In this document: positions 15,684 to 23,097 of the stretch, in pieces | Numbering within the stretch: position 1 is the first letter of the stretch | Layout of the letters: every line of letters begins with the position of its first letter | Source: Kytococcus aerolatus | GTDB taxonomy: Bacteria > Actinomycetota > Actinomycetes > Actinomycetales > Dermatophilaceae | Reading direction: 5' to 3' | Assembly: GCF_900187395.1 (NCBI RefSeq) | Contig: NZ_FYEZ01000003.1 | Location: forward strand, 62,001 to 126,000 | DNA length: 64,000 bases | Notes under the pieces: generated by a model | What the model saw: the letters and a program-made list of their open reading frames with translations, nothing else | Told to the model about the DNA's origin: nothing | The model's database searches: none | Made by a program: the position numbers and the translations under genes

Positions 15684-16898
15684 TCAGGCGCGCTGGGCGC
15701 CCGCCACCAACGACTCGAGCTTCGCCCAAGCGATGTCGGGGTGGACGCGACCGCCGAAACCGCAGTCGCTCGAGGCGATCACGCGGTCGCTGCCGACGGC
15801 CTCGGCGAAGCGTCCGATGCGCTGGGCCACCAGGTCCGGGTGCTCCACCACGTTCGTCGCGTGCGAGACCACCCCGGGCAGCAGCGTGAGCCCCGCGGGC
15901 ACCTCGACATCGCGCCAGACGGTCCACTCGTGCTCGTGGCGCACGTTGCCGGCCTCGAGCGACAGACCACCCACGTTCGCCTGCAGGACCTCCCCGAGGA
16001 TGTCCGCCAGCGGGACGTCCGTCGTGTGCGGGCCGTGCCACGAGCCCCAGCACAGGTGCAGCCGCACCCGGGAGGTGTCCAGACCCTCCAGCGCCAGGTT
16101 GAGGGCCTCGATGCGGCGGGCCACGAACCGCTGGTAGTCGGCCACCGACGGCTCGGGGTTCACCTGGTCCCAGCTCTCGGCCAAGGAGGGGTCGTCGATC
16201 TGCAGCTCGAGCCCCGCATCGAGGATGGCGGAATACTCCTGGCGCAGCACCCCGGCCCAGGCGTGGAGCCACTCGGTCTCGCTGGTGTAGTGCGCGTTGC
16301 CGATGCGGGCCGCGGACCCGGGCGAGAGGGCGCACAGGTACCCGCGCCCACCGCCGGTGGCGGCCAGCGCCGCGGTGAGGGCGCGCGTGTCCCGGGCGAC
16401 CGCATCCTGCCCGGCGTACCCGATGGCGCCGGTCGCCGTGGGCAGGGGCAGCGGGCGGCGGGCATCGATGCCGGTGCCGCTCGTCGGGTCGCCGTACACG
16501 TCACGGAAGCGCAGCCAGTCGCGGCGGCGGCCGAAGGTCGTCAGGCGCACACCGTCGGCCGGGTCGGCCGGGGTGTTGCCGAGCCGCTCCTCCTGCGCCT
16601 CGAGCTCCTCCGGCGACTGCGTGGGCTCCACGAGTTCCAGGCCGCTGGTGCGGTCCAACGAGTAGGTCCACCAGGCGCCGAAGTCCTGGGAGGCGGTCAT
16701 GGCGTGGCCGTACTCGCCGTCGTTCACGACGTCGAGGCCGAGGTCGCGCTGGCGGGCGACGACCTGCTGCACGGCAGTGCCCAGCTGCTCGTCGAACGCT
16801 GCGGCGTCGATCTCGCCGGCGGCACGGCGGGCGTTGGCCTCCCGCAGGGAGTCCGGGCGGGGCAGGGAACCGGCGTGGCTGGTGAGGACGGGGGTCAT
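15684..16898 (-). CDS. Core-MetE (cobalamin-independent methionine synthase C-terminal type) methyltransferase
   Basis: A 404-residue protein that is only the catalytic half of MetE. All zinc ligands are visible: H281 and C283 (LHLCWGSWHG), E315 (LSLEAGN) and C379 (ASSDCGFGG). The opening SHAGSLPRP and the DVVNDGEYGH motif are typical. Full MetE is about 750 residues with an N-terminal folate-associated half, which is absent. Bacillus YxjG/YxjH and archaeal/bacterial Mes proteins have the same short form and accept methyl donors other than polyglutamyl folate. RBS CAGGAG precedes the ATG. It is the last gene of the SAM-riboswitch operon, 28 bases after metX, so a role in methionine formation is likely. 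Confidence 0.87.
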   Translation of the reverse strand: MTPVLTSHAGSLPRPDSLREANARRAAGEIDAAAFDEQLGTAVQQVVARQRDLGLDVVNDGEYGHAMTASQDFGAWWTYSLDRTSGLELVEPTQSPEELEAQEERLGNTPADPADGVRLTTFGRRRDWLRFRDVYGDPTSGTGIDARRPLPLPTATGAIGYAGQDAVARDTRALTAALAATGGGRGYLCALSPGSAARIGNAHYTSETEWLHAWAGVLRQEYSAILDAGLELQIDDPSLAESWDQVNPEPSVADYQRFVARRIEALNLALEGLDTSRVRLHLCWGSWHGPHTTDVPLADILGEVLQANVGGLSLEAGNVRHEHEWTVWRDVEVPAGLTLLPGVVSHATNVVEHPDLVAQRIGRFAEAVGSDRVIASSDCGFGGRVHPDIAWAKLESLVAGAQRA

Positions 16899-16926
16899 GG
16901 GGAGCTCCTGGGGTGTGGTGAGGGGG

Positions 16927-18042
16927 TCAGGCGAGGACCGAGCGCAGCACCGTGGCGGTCTGCTCGGTCTCGATGAGGAAGCCGTCGTGGCCGTGGACGG
17001 ACTCGATGACGGCGTACCGGCCGCCGGTCCCGCGGGCCAGGGAGCGCACCTCGTCGGGGGTGGTGAAGCGGTCCGAGGAGACCGCCACCGCGGTGACACG
17101 GGCGGGCAGGTGCCGCAGCGCACGCTGCACACCGCCCCGCCCGCGGCCGAGGTCGTGCGTGGCCATCGCCCCGATGAGGCGCAGGTAGGACACCGCGTCG
17201 AAGCGCTCGACGAAGGAGCGGCCGTGGTGCTCGAGCCACGCTGTGAGGCGCCCCGCATCGGGCCCGAAGCGCTGCTCCAGACCGTCCGCGCTGCGGTAGG
17301 TGAGCACGGCCAGCTGGCGGGCCAGCGCCAGGCCGGCAGTAGGGCCGGACTGGGGGGCGTAGTACCCGCCCTGCCAGGCCGGGTCGGCGGTGACGGCCGC
17401 GCGCTGGACCGCCAGACCGGCCCGCAGGTCGGCCGAGGAGGCGGCCGGTGCGGCCACGACGACGGCGTGGTCCACCGGCACGGCGGTCTGCGCCGCCCAC
17501 TCCAAGGCCCGCATCCCACCGGCCGAGGCACCGATGACGTGCGCCACCCGACGGATGCCCAGGGCCTGCACGGCGCGCACCTCCGCGGCGACCTGGTCGC
17601 GCACCGTCACCTCGGGGAAGTCGGCGCCGCCCAGCGCGTTCGGCACCGACGCACCCGCCGGGCCGCTGGTGCCGCTGCACCCACCGAGGACGTCGGGGGC
17701 GATGACGTGGAAGCGCTCGGTGTCCACCGGCGCCCCCACCCCGAGGACGCCCGGCCACCAGCCCGTGGGACTGTGCGCCGGGCCGCCCGGCCCGGCCACG
17801 TGGGAGTCACCGGTCAGGGCGTGGAGCAGCAGCACCACGTTCGAGCCGTCGGCGCGCGGCGGGGCTCCCCAGCGGCGGACGCTGACCTGCAGGTCGGGGA
17901 CCACTCCCCCGCCCTCGCAGACCAACCGACCCAGCCGCAACAGGTCGTGCCGCGGTGCCGGGCAACCCCCGACACCGACCAGCGGGGCCGGTCCCGCGGT
18001 GCGCGCGGAGCCGGGACGCGCCGGACTGAGCACCGCGGTCAC
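16927..18042 (-). CDS. metX: Homoserine O-acetyltransferase
   Basis: A 371-residue alpha/beta hydrolase that acetylates homoserine for direct sulfhydrylation. Seen are LLLHALTGDSHVAG, the long GWWPGVLGVGAPVDTERFHVI segment, the nucleophile elbow VIGASAGGMRALEW (S173), an Asp in VSSDRFTTPDE and the final His in ESVHGHDGFLIE. The elbow has Ala where many MetX proteins have Met (G-x-S-M-G). The GTG start (18040-18042) overlaps the metY stop in a GTGA, which fits tight co-translation. A Pro/Gly/Ala-rich tail of about 30 residues precedes the domain. Confidence 0.93.
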   Translation of the reverse strand: MTAVLSPARPGSARTAGPAPLVGVGGCPAPRHDLLRLGRLVCEGGGVVPDLQVSVRRWGAPPRADGSNVVLLLHALTGDSHVAGPGGPAHSPTGWWPGVLGVGAPVDTERFHVIAPDVLGGCSGTSGPAGASVPNALGGADFPEVTVRDQVAAEVRAVQALGIRRVAHVIGASAGGMRALEWAAQTAVPVDHAVVVAAPAASSADLRAGLAVQRAAVTADPAWQGGYYAPQSGPTAGLALARQLAVLTYRSADGLEQRFGPDAGRLTAWLEHHGRSFVERFDAVSYLRLIGAMATHDLGRGRGGVQRALRHLPARVTAVAVSSDRFTTPDEVRSLARGTGGRYAVIESVHGHDGFLIETEQTATVLRSVLA

Positions 18043-19445
18043 CGGGCCACCGCCCCGAGGCCGCGCTCGAGGTCGGCCAGCAGGTCGGCACTGTCCTCGA
18101 TGCCAACGCTCAGGCGGACCAGCCCGGGGGTCACCCCGGCGGCGAGGCGCTCCGCATCGGACAGCTGGGCGTGGGTGGTGCTGGCCGGGTGGATCACCAG
18201 CGAGCGCACGTCGCCGATGTTCGCCACGTGGCTGAAGAGCTGCAGCGCCGAGACGAAGGCGCGCCCTGCATCGGCCCCGCCCGCGAGCTCGAAGGAGAGG
18301 ACCGACCCCGGGCCGTCCGGCAGGTAGCGCTGGGCGACCTCGTGGCTGGGGTGACCAGGCAGGCCGGCCCACTGCACGCGGGTCACCTCGGGCCGGGCGT
18401 CGAGCCAGCGGGCCACCTCGTGCGCGTTGGCCACGTGCTTCTGCAGCCGCAGGGTGAGCGTCTCCAGGCCCTGCGCGATCAGCCAGGCGTTGAACGGGGC
18501 CGGCGCGGAGCCGAGGTCCCGCAGCAGGCACACCCGGGCCCGCAGGACGTAGGAGAGGTTCACCCCGAAGGCACCGTCGGCCCCGAGGTCGCGGGCGAAC
18601 ACCAGGCCGTTGTAGGAGGGGTCGGGCTCGGTGAAGTTGGGGAACCGCTCCGGCTGCGCGCCGTAGTCGAAGGTGCCGCCGTCCACGATCGCCCCGGCGA
18701 TGGCGGTGCCGTGCCCGCCGAGGAACTTGGTGGCCGAGTAGACCACCACGTCCGCGCCGTGCTCGAGCGGCCGCAGCAGGGCCGGGGTGGCCACGGTGTT
18801 GTCCACGATCAGCGGCACGCCCGCCTCGTGGGCGGCGTCGGCGACGGGCCGGATGTCCAGCACCAGGCCCGACGGGTTGGCAATGGTCTCGGCGAACCAG
18901 GCCTTGGTGTTCCCCCGCGTGGCCTCCCGCCAAGCGGCGGGGTCGTTGGGCTCGTCCACGAAGGTGGTGTGGATGCCGAGCTTCTCCAGCGTGACCGCCA
19001 GCAGGTTCTGCGTGCCCCCGTAGAGGTGGGCGGACGCCACCACGTGGTCGCCGGCACGGCAGAGGTTGAGCAGCGAGAACGTGGTGGCCGACTGGCCGGA
19101 CGACAGCAACAGGGCGCCGACTCCCCCGTCGAGGGCGGCGAGGCGGTTCTCCACGGCCTCGGTGGTGGGGTTGTTCAGGCGCGTGTAGATGGGGCCGAGC
19201 TCGGCGAGCGCGAACCGGTTGGCGGCCTGGTCTGCGTCCGCGAAGACGTAGCTGGTGGTCTGGTGGATGGGCAGGGCGCGCGAGCCCGAGTCCGAGTCCG
19301 GCACCTGGCCGGCGTGGATCGACCGCGTCGCCAGGCCCCACGCGGAGGGGTCGGGGGCGGCCGAGGGGGTGCTCACCGCATCAGCGGTGGTGGCGGTGGT
19401 GGTGTCGGCGTCGGTGGTGGGGGTGGGCTCGGTGGGGTGCGTCAT
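18039..19445 (-). CDS. metY: O-acetylhomoserine aminocarboxypropyltransferase (sulfhydrylase)
   Basis: A 468-residue PLP enzyme of the Cys/Met metabolism family that joins O-acetylhomoserine and sulfide to homocysteine. The PLP lysine is K240 in VVYSATKFLGGHG. Also seen are IHQTTSYVFAD, YTRLNNPTTEAVENRLAALD, SSGQSATTFSLLNL and the C-terminal SHVANIGDVRSLVIHPASTTHAQL. Residues 1-33 form a Thr/Ala/Asp-rich extension not needed for the fold. The ATG is preceded by AGGAGA. It is first in the metY-metX-MetE-core operon, behind a SAM-I riboswitch and a leader ORF. Confidence 0.94.
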   Translation of the reverse strand: MTHPTEPTPTTDADTTTATTADAVSTPSAAPDPSAWGLATRSIHAGQVPDSDSGSRALPIHQTTSYVFADADQAANRFALAELGPIYTRLNNPTTEAVENRLAALDGGVGALLLSSGQSATTFSLLNLCRAGDHVVASAHLYGGTQNLLAVTLEKLGIHTTFVDEPNDPAAWREATRGNTKAWFAETIANPSGLVLDIRPVADAAHEAGVPLIVDNTVATPALLRPLEHGADVVVYSATKFLGGHGTAIAGAIVDGGTFDYGAQPERFPNFTEPDPSYNGLVFARDLGADGAFGVNLSYVLRARVCLLRDLGSAPAPFNAWLIAQGLETLTLRLQKHVANAHEVARWLDARPEVTRVQWAGLPGHPSHEVAQRYLPDGPGSVLSFELAGGADAGRAFVSALQLFSHVANIGDVRSLVIHPASTTHAQLSDAERLAAGVTPGLVRLSVGIEDSADLLADLERGLGAVAR

Positions 19446-19582
19446 GGTCTTCTCCTGGGTCTGGGGTGCGCCGCGGTGCCCCTCGCACCCGCATCGACGA
19501 TGCGGGGAGGGTGCGGCACGCCGGCCGGCCCCACGACGGGGCGGCAGGCAGCAAAAAGGGGTCGTCGGGCCTCAGCGGGCTC

Positions 19583-19616
19583 GGCGCAGGGGGCGGCTCA
19601 GGCGGCGCCCTGCGCC
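19583..19616 (-). promoter_or_regulatory. Hairpin spanning the leader-ORF stop codon
   Basis: On the minus-strand RNA, GGCGCAGGG (19608-19616) pairs exactly with CCCTGCGCC (19583-19591) around a 16-base loop that holds the TGA of the leader ORF. A T5 tract follows about 25 bases later (19554-19558), and a second hairpin, CCGCATC/GATGCGG, lies nearer to metY. A ribosome finishing the leader would open the first hairpin. Whether this is an attenuator is not shown by sequence alone. Confidence 0.45.
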
Positions 19617-19735
19617 CAGCGCATTCGCTGCACCGAGACCAGGGAGAGGACCACCGGGCGGAACCCCGGCAGCGGCGTCACGGGGCCCAGCGGCAGCGTG
19701 ACGCAGAGGGTGTGATCGGTGCGGATGTCGTGCAT
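19598..19735 (-). CDS. Leader peptide between the SAM-I riboswitch and metY
   Basis: A 45-codon ORF starting MHDIRTDHTLCVTLPLGPVT and ending VSVQRMRWAQGAA. It has an excellent ribosome binding site, AAGGAG at 19744-19749, 8 bases before the ATG. The stop lies 152 bases before the metY start. No family is recognised. Its start region lies at the 3' foot of the riboswitch, so SAM binding may control its translation. It could be a regulatory leader or a small protein in its own right. Confidence 0.6.
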   Translation of the reverse strand: MHDIRTDHTLCVTLPLGPVTPLPGFRPVVLSLVSVQRMRWAQGAA

Positions 19736-19756
19736 CTGCGGATCTCCTTCGCATCG

Positions 19757-19850
19757 ATCGTGGCGTTGGCACCCGTGCTCGGACCCGGGGGTCCGCAGGG
19801 TTGCCGCGACGTCAGGGAGCCACGTCTCTCGGTCGCTCTGGATGAGGTGC
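19757..19850 (-). ncRNA. SAM-I (S-box) riboswitch
   Basis: The minus-strand sequence contains the S-box hallmarks in order: CTCATCCAGAG, then CCGAGAGACGTGGCTCCCTGA (kink-turn side and P3), GTCGCGGCAACC, a GC-rich P3/P4 region, and GGGTGCCAACGCC. These match the SAM-I core (CTTATCNAGAG, GGAGGGA, CCCGATGAAGCC, GGCAACC, GTGCCAA). P1 is the weakest part, pairing CGCACCTCATC partly with GATCGATGCG just before the leader ORF's ribosome binding site. It controls the metY-metX-MetE-core operon. The exact P1 limits are approximate. Confidence 0.88.
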
Positions 19851-19926
19851 GGTCAATCTAGGCCACGGTGGCGGCCGCGCGCAAGGTGGCACCGCCCAGG
19901 TCGGGAGCGGAGCTGCCGGCGGGGTC

Positions 19927-19986
19927 GTGAGCGACCTACCGGACGGCTCCCCCATCGTGCGCTACCACTCGCTGGCCGTCGCCGAG
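19927..19986 (+). pseudogene. Possible remnant of a TrpG/PabA-type glutamine amidotransferase
   Basis: In one plus-strand frame the stretch reads VSDLPDGSPIVRYHSLAVAE. The Pro-x-x-x-Val-Arg-Tyr-His-Ser-Leu pattern resembles the block before the catalytic His of class I glutamine amidotransferases in anthranilate or aminodeoxychorismate synthase. Upstream and downstream sequence in the frame does not look like the family and no catalytic Cys or His block is present. If real it is a short relic; chance is a fair alternative. The rest of 19851-20070 shows no credible gene. Confidence 0.22.
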
Positions 19987-20070
19987 CCGTCGCCGGCCTC
20001 AGCGGGTGGCCGAACGGGACCCTGGCGAGCATCTCCTCGTACTCCGCGCCGCTGTCCCGAAGGCGCCACC

Positions 20071-21186
20071 TCAAGCGTTCAGCCCCCGGGCTGCCACCGG
20101 CCACGACTCCACGAGACGGCCGTCAACCTCCACCCACAGCTCGTCGGTGAGGTTCACCGCATTGCAGGCGTGGTTGGGCACCACCCGCACCTCCGTCCCA
20201 AGGGGCGGCAGCTCGGTGCCCTCGGACATCACGGCCACCGCGTGGTGCTCGGAGAGCAGCTCGATGCGGGCCTCCGGGTGGTCCAGGAGCCGTCCGAAAC
20301 CGGTGGCCCACCCGGCGCGGTCAGCACCCAGGGCCTTGCTCCCCGCATCGAGGACGAGGCGGCCGCCGGCGTGGCTGACCACGGTGGCGTGCACCGTGAG
20401 CGCGATGTCCGCCGGCGAGCAGGTGCCCAGTTCCCACTGCTGGGCGTCACCCATGACGTAGACGCCCGGGCGCACCTCGTCGAACCCGTGGCCCTCGTGC
20501 TCCACGGTGGGCGTGGAGCCACCACTCACCCAGGGTTCGAGGATCCCCGCCCCGCGCAGGGAGTCCGCGGCGACGGCGAGGTCTCGTGCCTCCTGCTCGG
20601 CGACCTCCTCGCGCCCGGTCGGTGTGTAGCTGTGTCCCGGGAACGCGAACACCCCACGGACCACGAATCCGGCCTCCACCCCGGCGCGCGCGACCGCCCC
20701 GGCGTCCTGCGGGGCGCATCCGCTGCGGTGGTGCCCGCAGTCCACCTCCACCACCAGCTCCGGCAGGGTCGGGGGCGAGATCGGTGCAGCCAGGGGGCGG
20801 CCCGGTGCGGTGCCCAGCAGCGAGGCGAGGTGCTGCACGGCCTCCACCGAGTCCACCCCGACGGCGAGCCGCACCCGGGCTGCCAGCTGCGCTACGCGTC
20901 CGGCGCGGTCGGCGTCCCACCACACGGGGTAGGCGATCAGCAGGTCGGTGCACCCCGCATCGGCGAAGACCTCGGCCTCCCCCAGGGTGGCCACGGTGAG
21001 CCCGCTGGCCCCCGCCTCCAGCTGCAGGGCAGCGATCTGCGGGCACTTGTGGGTCTTCGCGTGCGGGCGGAGTGCTTGGCCGCGGTCGGCCGCGAGGCGG
21101 GCCACCCGGTCGATGTTGGCCTGCAGCCGGTCGCGGTCCACCACGGCGAACGGGGTGGACGGCCGGGAGGTGGGCAGCGTCGACAC
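20071..21186 (-). CDS. DSD1/D-threonine aldolase family PLP enzyme
   Basis: A 371-residue fold-type III PLP enzyme (alanine-racemase-like barrel). The PLP lysine is in LRPHAKTHKCPQIAALQ. Other blocks are VDCGHHRSGC, GVFAFPGHSYT, VSGGSTPT and VLDAGSKALGAD. The end carries VPNHACNAVNLTDELW; the His and Cys of NHAC are the zinc ligands of D-serine dehydratase and D-threonine aldolase. It probably cleaves or deaminates a D-3-hydroxyamino acid. It is coupled to the DinB-type gene (3-base gap), so the two are likely one unit. Confidence 0.88.
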   Translation of the reverse strand: MSTLPTSRPSTPFAVVDRDRLQANIDRVARLAADRGQALRPHAKTHKCPQIAALQLEAGASGLTVATLGEAEVFADAGCTDLLIAYPVWWDADRAGRVAQLAARVRLAVGVDSVEAVQHLASLLGTAPGRPLAAPISPPTLPELVVEVDCGHHRSGCAPQDAGAVARAGVEAGFVVRGVFAFPGHSYTPTGREEVAEQEARDLAVAADSLRGAGILEPWVSGGSTPTVEHEGHGFDEVRPGVYVMGDAQQWELGTCSPADIALTVHATVVSHAGGRLVLDAGSKALGADRAGWATGFGRLLDHPEARIELLSEHHAVAVMSEGTELPPLGTEVRVVPNHACNAVNLTDELWVEVDGRLVESWPVAARGLNA

Positions 21187-21189
21187 GGC

Positions 21190-21780
21190 TCAGCGCCCCA
21201 GTAGGGCGACGAGCTGGTCCATGGGGTGGTCGGACCGGGGCCGGGTGGGCGGCGCGAAGATGCCCGCGGCCCGGTGGTCGGCGACGCGCGGCTTCTCGTA
21301 GGCGAAGGCGACGCCCACCGCATCGGTGATGACCGGCACCGCGACGCCACCGCCCTGGGCCACGTCCCAGGCGTGGACGACCAGGTCCACGAGCATCTGG
21401 TGGGCATACTCCCCCGCGGGGTGCTCGCCCCCGGAGAACGCGACCAGCTGCTCCGCGTCGTCGACCTGCGCCCAGGCCTGGAGGGAGCCCAGCATCGCCA
21501 TCTGCCACGCACGGCGGGCCTGCGCCGGGGAGTCACCCAGGACGTTGCCGTCGTACCGGTCGCCGACCTCCTGCAGGGACTCCCCGCGCAGCAGGTGCGG
21601 CACCCACAGGTGCTCGGCCACCACGTGGTTCACGACGTCCCGGACCGACCACTCGGCGCACGGCGTCGGGCGACCCCACACCCCGTCGTCCAGCCGCTCC
21701 AGGACCACCCCGAAGGCACGGGCGGACTCCGGCAGCAGGTCGATGGCCTGGCGGGACGTGGCGGGAGCAGGTGCAGTCAT
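21190..21780 (-). CDS. TIGR03086-type DinB/mycothiol-dependent maleylpyruvate isomerase family protein
   Basis: A 196-residue four-helix-bundle protein. The conserved start PTPCAEWSVRDVVNHVVAEHLW and the later HPAGEYAHQMLVDLVVHAWDVAQ supply the three metal-binding His residues of this actinobacterial family (TIGR03086, MDMPI-like). Members are predicted to use mycothiol in transferase or isomerase reactions; the true substrate is unknown. A TACCGT box lies 7 bases before the ATG (21788-21793). The downstream neighbour is the PLP enzyme gene. Confidence 0.85.
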   Translation of the reverse strand: MTAPAPATSRQAIDLLPESARAFGVVLERLDDGVWGRPTPCAEWSVRDVVNHVVAEHLWVPHLLRGESLQEVGDRYDGNVLGDSPAQARRAWQMAMLGSLQAWAQVDDAEQLVAFSGGEHPAGEYAHQMLVDLVVHAWDVAQGGGVAVPVITDAVGVAFAYEKPRVADHRAAGIFAPPTRPRSDHPMDQLVALLGR

Positions 21781-21927
21781 GCCTCGCACGGTAGTCGTCC
21801 GGGCTGACACCGGCCCGGTGGCGGGGCGCCGGGTGTGGACGAGCACCCGCGGACGGCAGCCGGCGCCCCGGCGTTGTGGACGGGCACAGGGGGTGACGCG
21901 AGGGCCGCAGCCGCATACGGTGGCCCC

Positions 21928-22467
21928 ATGGATCTGCAGCGACCGCAAGCACCGGAGCCCTACAGCCTCCTCCCAGAGGTCCCGTCCCTCGAGGTCACGA
22001 GCTCCGACTTCGCTGACGGCCAGCCGCTCGACGCCCGCCACGCCGCCGACCGCGAGGAGCTCTCCCCGCAGCTCTCGTGGAGCGGCGCCCCGGAGGGCAC
22101 CCGCTCCTACGCGGTGAGCTGCTTCGACCCCGACGCCCCCACCCCGGCCGGCTTCTGGCACTGGACGGTGCTCAACATCCCGGCCGACTGCACCTCGCTG
22201 GGCACCGATGCCGGCGCCGAGGGCGGCGGCAACCTGCCCGAGGGTGCCTTCATGCTCAGCGCGGACACCGGCGCCAAGGCCTGGGCCGGCATGGCCCCGC
22301 CCGCCGGCGACCGCCCGCACCGCTACGTCTTCGCCGTGCACGCCCTGGACACCGAGGACCTCGGGCTGGACAACAGCGCCACCCCCACCGTCGCCGCGTT
22401 CACGATGCTCTTCCAGACCGTGGCCCGCGGGACGATCACCGGCACCTACCAGATCACCGAGGACTGA
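21928..22467 (+). CDS. YbhB/YbcL family Raf-kinase-inhibitor-like protein (PEBP)
   Basis: A 179-residue phosphatidylethanolamine-binding-protein fold. The typical blocks are present: LSWSGAPEGTRSYAVSCFDPDAP, FWHWTVLNIPAD, and PPAGDRPHRYVFAVHALD. The bacterial YbhB/YbcL family has no settled biochemical role. The ATG at 21928 was chosen because a TACGGT box lies 6 bases upstream (21916-21921) and because the family usually starts here. A small membrane protein gene follows after 4 bases. Confidence 0.9.
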   Translation: MDLQRPQAPEPYSLLPEVPSLEVTSSDFADGQPLDARHAADREELSPQLSWSGAPEGTRSYAVSCFDPDAPTPAGFWHWTVLNIPADCTSLGTDAGAEGGGNLPEGAFMLSADTGAKAWAGMAPPAGDRPHRYVFAVHALDTEDLGLDNSATPTVAAFTMLFQTVARGTITGTYQITED

Positions 22468-22471
22468 GACG

Positions 22472-22981
22472 ATGCGCACCGCTCTCCGCCGCGCCCTGCC
22501 GGCGCTCGTCCTCGGCTGGGCCGGGACCAGCTCCGCCCTGCCGGACTTCGTCCGCACCCGTCGCCGCCGGTGGCCGCTGCAGGTGGCCCTGGCCGGCGTC
22601 GCGGGCGCCCTCGTGGCCGCGGCCGTGAGCGGGCCGCCGGAGGACGGCACCGAGGAGGACCCCCAGCCCGACCCCGCCCTCGAGGCGGCTACCCCGGGCG
22701 GGAGCGGCACGGAGGCGGCCTCCCGGGTGGACTTCGTGGAGCAGGAGCTCCCGGCCACCGCGCAGGGCATGGACCAGCCGGAGGGCCTCGACACCCGCAT
22801 GCTCCTGCTGGCCGGGGCGGCCGTCCTCGGGCTCCACGTCGCCGGGAACCTGCTGTGGTTCAAGACCGCCCGGTGGCTCCGCGGCAAGGGGGTCACCCAC
22901 CCGCACACGGCGCTGACCGCCGCCGTGCTGCCGGTGGCCGCGGTCGAGCTCTGGTCGGATCTCAACACCCCCGCCCACTGA
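22472..22981 (+). CDS. Hypothetical membrane protein
   Basis: A 169-residue protein with no recognised family. A basic start and an Ala/Leu-rich segment (residues 37-52) suggest one membrane helix. An acidic Pro/Asp/Glu-rich stretch follows (53-100), then two hydrophobic segments near 108-127 and 145-162. Its ATG lies 4 bases after the PEBP stop, so the pair is probably co-transcribed. The central acidic region may lie outside the membrane. Confidence 0.65.
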   Translation: MRTALRRALPALVLGWAGTSSALPDFVRTRRRRWPLQVALAGVAGALVAAAVSGPPEDGTEEDPQPDPALEAATPGGSGTEAASRVDFVEQELPATAQGMDQPEGLDTRMLLLAGAAVLGLHVAGNLLWFKTARWLRGKGVTHPHTALTAAVLPVAAVELWSDLNTPAH

Positions 22982-23097
22982 GGCCCCGCACCACCGACGA
23001 CCGCCGGCACCCCGGGGAGGGCTCCGCCGGTGCCCCGCCGAGCCCGTCTCCACGACCGCCGTCCCGGGGACCGACACGGCGCACTAGGCTCGCGGTC

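Noticed and set aside
19446-19597. Canonical intrinsic terminator between the leader ORF and metY
   Set aside because: A T5 tract exists at 19554-19558, but no stem ends directly before it, so it was not listed as a terminator; it is discussed as a possible attenuator.
21823-21872. GGGGCGCCGG/CCGGCGCCCC inverted repeat upstream of the PEBP gene
   Set aside because: A 10-base GC-only repeat is expected by chance in such a sequence, and it matches none of the repeat families seen here.
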